Shown in pieces: positions 5,137 to 8,132 of a stretch of 8,132 nucleotides of DNA (position 1 is its first letter; every line of letters begins with the position of its first letter). A model generated the notes under the pieces. The model was not told the DNA's origin. It searched no databases and was given only the letters and a program-made list of their open reading frames with translations. Origin of the DNA: an uncultured Parasutterella sp. (GTDB taxonomy: Bacteria; Pseudomonadota; Gammaproteobacteria; Burkholderiales; Burkholderiaceae_F); assembly GCA_900766055.1 (NCBI GenBank), contig CAAFTZ010000059.1, forward strand, positions 1 through 8,132, given 5' to 3'. A program made the position numbers and the translations under genes.

Positions 5137-5832
5137 CTATTTGGCCTTGCGGGAAGAGAAAAAGCTCTTCTTCGGCTTTGTGACTTTAATGCCTGCTTCT
5201 GAAGCGACGAGAAGTACGTCGGCGCCTCGATTAGCAAAAATACCGCAGGTGACAACACCTGGGAGCTTGTTGATTGCGTTTTCCAACAGTTGGGGTTCTT
5301 TGATTTGAAGACCGTGAACATCGATGATGTTGTTGCCGTTGTCTGTAATAAAGTCGCGGACAACCGGATGGCCCCCTAAATCTTCTACAGCTCTGGAAAC
5401 AGAGCTTATAGCCATCGGAATGACTTCCAAAGGCAGGGGGAAGGCTCCGAGCTGCTTCACTACTTTGCTTTCATCGGCGATACAGACAAATTTTTCAGAG
5501 GCCTGAGCCACAATCTTCTCGCGAGTCAATGCTCCGCCGCCGCCTTTGATCATGCAGAAATTGCCGTCAATTTCATCGCATCCGTCAATGTAAACAGGAA
5601 TGTAATCAACGATATCGTTCAAATCACAGACAGGGATGCCGTAGGCAAGGAGCTGACGGGTCGTCGCTTCGGAGCTGGAGATACAGCCCTTTACTTTTTT
5701 GCCGGACATGGCCAATTCAGTAATGAAAAATCCTACTGTTGTTCCGGTGCCTACGCCAAGATATTCTCCCTCGACAACATATTCGAGGGCGGCTTTGGCA
5801 GCCATCTGCTTAAGTTGATTTTGTAATTCCAT
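5137..5832 (-). CDS. rpiA: Ribose-5-phosphate isomerase A
   Basis: Cytosolic enzyme of the non-oxidative pentose phosphate pathway that interconverts ribose 5-phosphate and ribulose 5-phosphate. From the ATG at 5832 it has 231 residues (E. coli RpiA is 219). Family motifs are all present: phosphate loop G-T-G-T-T at 28-32, S-S-S-E at 52-55, D-G-C-D-E at 83-87 (usually D-G-A-D-E), catalytic K-G-G-G-G-A-L-T-R-E-K with Lys96 and Glu105, and A-D-E-S-K with Lys123. A weak GGGA ribosome site lies five bases upstream. An in-frame upstream ATG at 5871 would add 13 residues before the normal family start and is not favoured. The C-terminal 15 residues are Lys/Ser-rich and go beyond the usual end of the family. 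Confidence 0.96.
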   Translation of the reverse strand: MELQNQLKQMAAKAALEYVVEGEYLGVGTGTTVGFFITELAMSGKKVKGCISSSEATTRQLLAYGIPVCDLNDIVDYIPVYIDGCDEIDGNFCMIKGGGGALTREKIVAQASEKFVCIADESKVVKQLGAFPLPLEVIPMAISSVSRAVEDLGGHPVVRDFITDNGNNIIDVHGLQIKEPQLLENAINKLPGVVTCGIFANRGADVLLVASEAGIKVTKPKKSFFSSRKAK

Positions 5833-6200
5833 TGTTTTTCCCGAAATAAAAAGAGGCGCCCGAAAGCGCATTGTCGAAGATATTTTAGCTATGGGAGCGG
5901 CCTTATCTAATGAACTCGGCTACATTTTGAGAAGCGAAAAACATAGGATGCTTTTTTGCGAAGATTGTTAAGAAGATGCGAAGTGGGAAAGCGGAAATTT
6001 AGTAAAATTTGGAAGAAAGTACAAATACCCCGTGTTTTTGATTGATTTGTAAGTTATTTTTTTGTACTAAAATCGTGCATCACACTAAAAGAAAAGGAAA
6101 AAGTTATTTCAATGAGGTTTTTCTAAAGGGTCTTTATCGCGAACAAATAACCAATTAACGTGATAAGATTTCCGTTTGCCTGAACAGGACAGGAGGAAGA
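5833..6200. other. Intergenic region between divergent rpiA and the XRE regulator
   Basis: This 368-base AT-rich stretch must hold the promoters of both divergent genes. I see no supportable gene in it. On the rpiA side a small hairpin (GCGC 5856-5859 with GCGC 5866-5869) is followed on the minus strand by a T-rich run, too weak to call a riboswitch or attenuator. On the right, one plausible plus-strand promoter is listed separately. Confidence 0.6.
6042..6070 (+). promoter_or_regulatory. Possible promoter for the XRE regulator
   Basis: TTGATT (6042-6047) and TACTAA (6065-6070) are 17 bases apart. An overlapping alternative uses TTGTAA (6047-6052) and TAAAAT (6068-6073) with a short 15-base spacer. 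Either would give a leader of about 120 bases. The match to consensus is moderate only. Confidence 0.3.
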
Positions 6201-6617
6201 ATGGGATCCGATCCTAAAATTAGAAGAGTACTTTGTCAGAGGCTATTACAGCTCCGACACGAAAACAACCTAACTCAAGCCGAACTTTCCAGCCTGAGCG
6301 CAATACCTCAACCGGTTCTTTCTCTTTATGAGAATCAGGGTAGTTCAAGATCACCGACGCTTTACGCATTGGTGCGCCTTGCAAACTCACTGAATGTATC
6401 CACTGATTACCTTTTGGGCCGTACCGACGATAAGAGCGGGGCAAGAAATTTAATCTCGGAAGATTCGGTGATATCTCAGCTTTCGAGAAGAGACCGTCAA
6501 GTTCTGCTCAGAGTTGCTGAAGGTCTTCATGCAGCCTCTGTCCAAAAACAGGAAGCAATGAGGTCCAGTCGCACTCAAAAAATTGTTCCTCCGGCAGACG
6601 TAAAAAACGCTCGATAA
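6201..6617 (+). CDS. XRE-family helix-turn-helix transcriptional regulator
   Basis: A 138-residue DNA-binding protein. Residues about 10-73 form an XRE/Cro-type HTH: L-R-H-E-N-N-L-T-Q-A-E-L-S as helices 1-2, then I-P-Q-P-V-L-S-L-Y-E as the recognition helix, and the common closing block L-A-N-S-L-N-V-S-T-D-Y-L-L-G-R. A central helical part (about 87-110) may dimerise, and the tail is basic and polar without a recognised effector domain. AGGAGG at 6191-6196 lies four bases before the ATG. It is a solo gene, divergent from rpiA and convergent with the lipoprotein gene. It is separated from the prophage end by three host-type genes, so it is probably a host regulator and not the phage repressor. 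Its target cannot be read from the window. Confidence 0.88.
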   Translation: MGSDPKIRRVLCQRLLQLRHENNLTQAELSSLSAIPQPVLSLYENQGSSRSPTLYALVRLANSLNVSTDYLLGRTDDKSGARNLISEDSVISQLSRRDRQVLLRVAEGLHAASVQKQEAMRSSRTQKIVPPADVKNAR

Positions 6618-6632
6618 TTGTCGAGCGTTTTT
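6603..6632. terminator. Bidirectional intrinsic terminator overlapping the XRE stop codon
   Basis: Perfect 12-base arms (6603-6614 and 6621-6632) surround a six-base loop. The core ACGCTCGA/TCGAGCGT is flanked by A-runs and T-runs, so it can end transcripts in both directions: the regulator on plus and the lipoprotein gene on minus. The TAA stop of the regulator (6615-6617) begins the loop, so the 5' arm is coding sequence for its last four residues. Confidence 0.92.
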
Positions 6633-6646
6633 AGAGTTGGTACAGC

Positions 6647-7744
6647 TTAATTTGTGAAATTTCGACAGCCGGGGCTCTTAGAAATTTCACAAGGCAGCAT
6701 GCCGGCTTTTACGTTCTTTGGGGCTGGCGTGTGAATGTAGTAGGCCATCCTAAGGTTGCCTTTTTGATTTTCAGAGCAGTCTTTATCGAAGGAGCACGCA
6801 TATTCTGAACGAGCAAATGCTTCCTGTTCCTGCAGGAAACGCGCAGATGCCTGATCCCATGACTCTTTATGCTGAACCATATTTATCATGATCGCTTTCT
6901 GAGCTAATTTAATTCGCGTGGTATTTTTAGCAGAAATATCAAGAAGCGGTCTGAAAACATGGTAGAACTGCGGCGCCGGATGATTCTTTAGGTATGTAAG
7001 TTTTTCCTGCGCATCTTCTTTCATTTTGGCTAATTCTTCAGCCGGAGTCCTATCCGTCAGATCTTTTGCATCAACCCAGCCTCTTGCTGTTCTAAAAATT
7101 GTTTTTCCGCCGAAACCTTTATCTTCAGCCCTAAGCGTTAATTTTGCAGGGCGTTTCATCTCATGACATTCCTTGCGTCTGAGTTTGCGAGCTTTCTCTT
7201 TTTTGAATGCTTCGATGTTTTGAGATTCAAGTTCGTCCAATGCAATAAGGTTGTCTTTTTTCCTGCAGGTTAGAACGCCTTTTCCTAAAGTAGCAGAGCC
7301 AAGAGGAACGGGCCGCTTAAGTTCAGTTCTTAGGGCTCTGAGATAGTGGTCTTGCATACTGATTTCAGAGATTTCAATGGATTTTTCTTCCGGGCTTTCT
7401 GCAAAATCAGATCTAACGGTTTCGGGAGTGAGTTCCCCTTTATTGGCTTGTGCAAGGTTGAAATTTCGATTCAAACGAGCATGCCCGACGAGCTCATTGA
7501 TTTCATAGTTGTAGTAATCAGCAGGCAGCTGCTTGCTGACCTTGTTCAAGGTTTTGCCAAGAAGATAATTGTCCCCGCCGAGAGCAGCCACTTTCGCCGC
7601 ATCAGCTTTCGAAAGACTGCTGACGGCGTCTTTAACGTTTTTCTGAGTAATTTCGACGTCCGGATCCATCGAGCATGCGGAAAGCAAGAGGGCAGCTAGC
7701 AAGGAGAAAGAGAGAAGGGCATTTTTGCGGACAAATATTTTCAT
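6647..7744 (-). CDS. Orphan lipoprotein of unknown function
   Basis: A 365-residue protein with a classical lipoprotein signal: basic start (M-K-I-F-V-R-K), hydrophobic core, and lipobox L-S-A-C with Cys24. The residue after Cys is Ser, followed by Met-Asp, so outer-membrane sorting is likely if the E. coli +2 rule holds. The mature part is rich in Lys and Glu and probably mostly helical, and has six further cysteines (160, 193, 317, 323, 352 and 360), enough for three periplasmic disulfides. I do not recognise a domain. No Shine-Dalgarno sequence stands before the ATG, where the leader is AT-rich, so expression may be low or rely on an unstructured start. It is convergent with the XRE gene and shares its terminator. 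Confidence 0.75.
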   Translation of the reverse strand: MKIFVRKNALLSFSLLAALLLSACSMDPDVEITQKNVKDAVSSLSKADAAKVAALGGDNYLLGKTLNKVSKQLPADYYNYEINELVGHARLNRNFNLAQANKGELTPETVRSDFAESPEEKSIEISEISMQDHYLRALRTELKRPVPLGSATLGKGVLTCRKKDNLIALDELESQNIEAFKKEKARKLRRKECHEMKRPAKLTLRAEDKGFGGKTIFRTARGWVDAKDLTDRTPAEELAKMKEDAQEKLTYLKNHPAPQFYHVFRPLLDISAKNTTRIKLAQKAIMINMVQHKESWDQASARFLQEQEAFARSEYACSFDKDCSENQKGNLRMAYYIHTPAPKNVKAGMLPCEISKSPGCRNFTN

Positions 7745-8132
7745 AGTTTTTATTAAAAAATCAGGGTTTTCGTTTAGCTAAGCATACTTCATACACGCAT
7801 TTTAGGTTGGAAAGATTGTTCGATTTTTCGTAAATATGCGGGAAAAGCCGATGAATTTGAGCGCAGGATGGAAAAATATTAAGGAGCGCACGGACCCGAG
7901 TTTCAGGATGCAGAGTATGGCAGAGCTCTCGCAAAAGAGCGTTTCAGCGATTTTTTGCGCATAATCGTCCTAAAAACTTCTGGAGACAGGAGGTCCGGCG
8001 GAGCCGTTGGTGAAGGACTTTCGAATATACGGAGGCAGAAATGAAAAGGGGATGTTGCAAAATTCGACTTTTGTCGGATTAGCACTTCCCCTTTTTCTTA
8101 TAACCTTTTTTAGCTATCTCGTTTGGCTGCAA
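7745..8132. other. Noncoding stretch with several hairpins
   Basis: No reading frame here is convincing. It must contain the minus-strand promoter of the lipoprotein gene, but no clean -35/-10 pair was found. Visible structure: GCTCT (7925-7929) with AGAGC (7936-7940); GTCC (7993-7996) with GGAC (8015-8018), enclosing GGC-GGA-GCC (7997-8005); and the long hairpin at 8044-8095. The clustering may mean a small RNA or the 3' end of an off-window transcript. It matches neither 4.5S, 6S, tmRNA nor RNase P RNA by eye. Confidence 0.4.
8044..8096. terminator. Long imperfect hairpin with flanking A/T runs, probable terminator
   Basis: AAAAGGGGA (8044-8052) pairs with TCCCCTTTT (8087-8095). Inside, ATTCGAC (8062-8068) and GTCGGAT (8073-8079) form a second stem around a TTTT loop with one G-U pair. 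T-rich sequence follows on both strands. It fits a bidirectional terminator for a gene to the right, or the 3' end of a small RNA. Confidence 0.45.

Noticed and set aside
5856..5869. Small GC hairpin plus T-rich run in the rpiA leader as an attenuator
   Set aside because: Only four paired bases; too weak to call without conservation.
5833..5871. 13-residue N-terminal extension of RpiA
   Set aside because: The family normally starts near the ATG at 5832, and the upstream stretch overlaps a small hairpin.
6111..6125. Four-codon leader frame upstream of the XRE gene
   Set aside because: Too short, with no regulatory codons or attenuator structure after it.
6201..6617. XRE regulator as the prophage repressor
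   Set aside because: It lies on the host side of the tRNA, beyond rpiA and two other host-type genes, with no phage early genes nearby.
7981..8020. Resemblance to 4.5S/SRP RNA (AGGTCCGG)
   Set aside because: The conserved domain IV loops of SRP RNA are absent; only a short chance match.
7903..8085. 60-codon minus-strand frame with a GTG start, containing an internal 19-codon ATG frame
   Set aside because: No ribosome binding site, low-complexity composition, and it runs through the hairpins; no family resemblance.

Overview
The window reads as a chromosomal segment of a Gram-negative proteobacterium that carries the right-hand end of a prophage. The evidence is a spanin pair, lipobox-type lipoproteins, Sec-type export signals and E. 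coli-like promoters. The moderate GC content and gene styles suggest a betaproteobacterium of the Sutterella/Parasutterella type, but that is an impression and not a database result.

Positions 1-3173 (all + strand) are phage late genes, packed tightly. In order they are a 5'-truncated radical SAM/SPASM enzyme, a three-helix holin-like protein, a small single-helix membrane protein, a GH24 endolysin with a Glu-Cys-Thr catalytic triad, two unrecognised polytopic membrane proteins, and an Rz/Rz1 spanin pair in overlapping frames. The first four are joined by ATGA-type start/stop overlaps, so the radical SAM gene is physically and probably translationally part of the lysis operon. This is the most unusual point in the window.

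Positions 3174-3390 hold the chromosome/prophage junction. A tRNA-Ser(GGA) on the minus strand has its own good promoter, and its 3' end faces the phage genes. Between the tRNA and Rz1 lie a perfect 12-bp tandem repeat and a GC hairpin. This is the usual layout for a prophage integrated into the 3' end of a tRNA gene.

Positions 3391-8132 look like host chromosome. A two-gene + strand unit encodes an exported DJ-1/PfpI (Hsp31-like) protein and a membrane-anchored SIMPL-domain protein. It converges on rpiA (ribose-5-phosphate isomerase A, minus strand) at a strong shared hairpin. An XRE-family regulator (+) then converges on a 365-residue orphan lipoprotein gene (-) at a perfect bidirectional terminator whose loop contains the regulator's stop codon. 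The last 388 bases carry no gene I can support, but they contain several hairpins, including a long one flanked by a T-run.

No CRISPR array, insertion sequence or integrase gene is visible. The integrase would be expected at the far (left) end of the prophage, outside the window.
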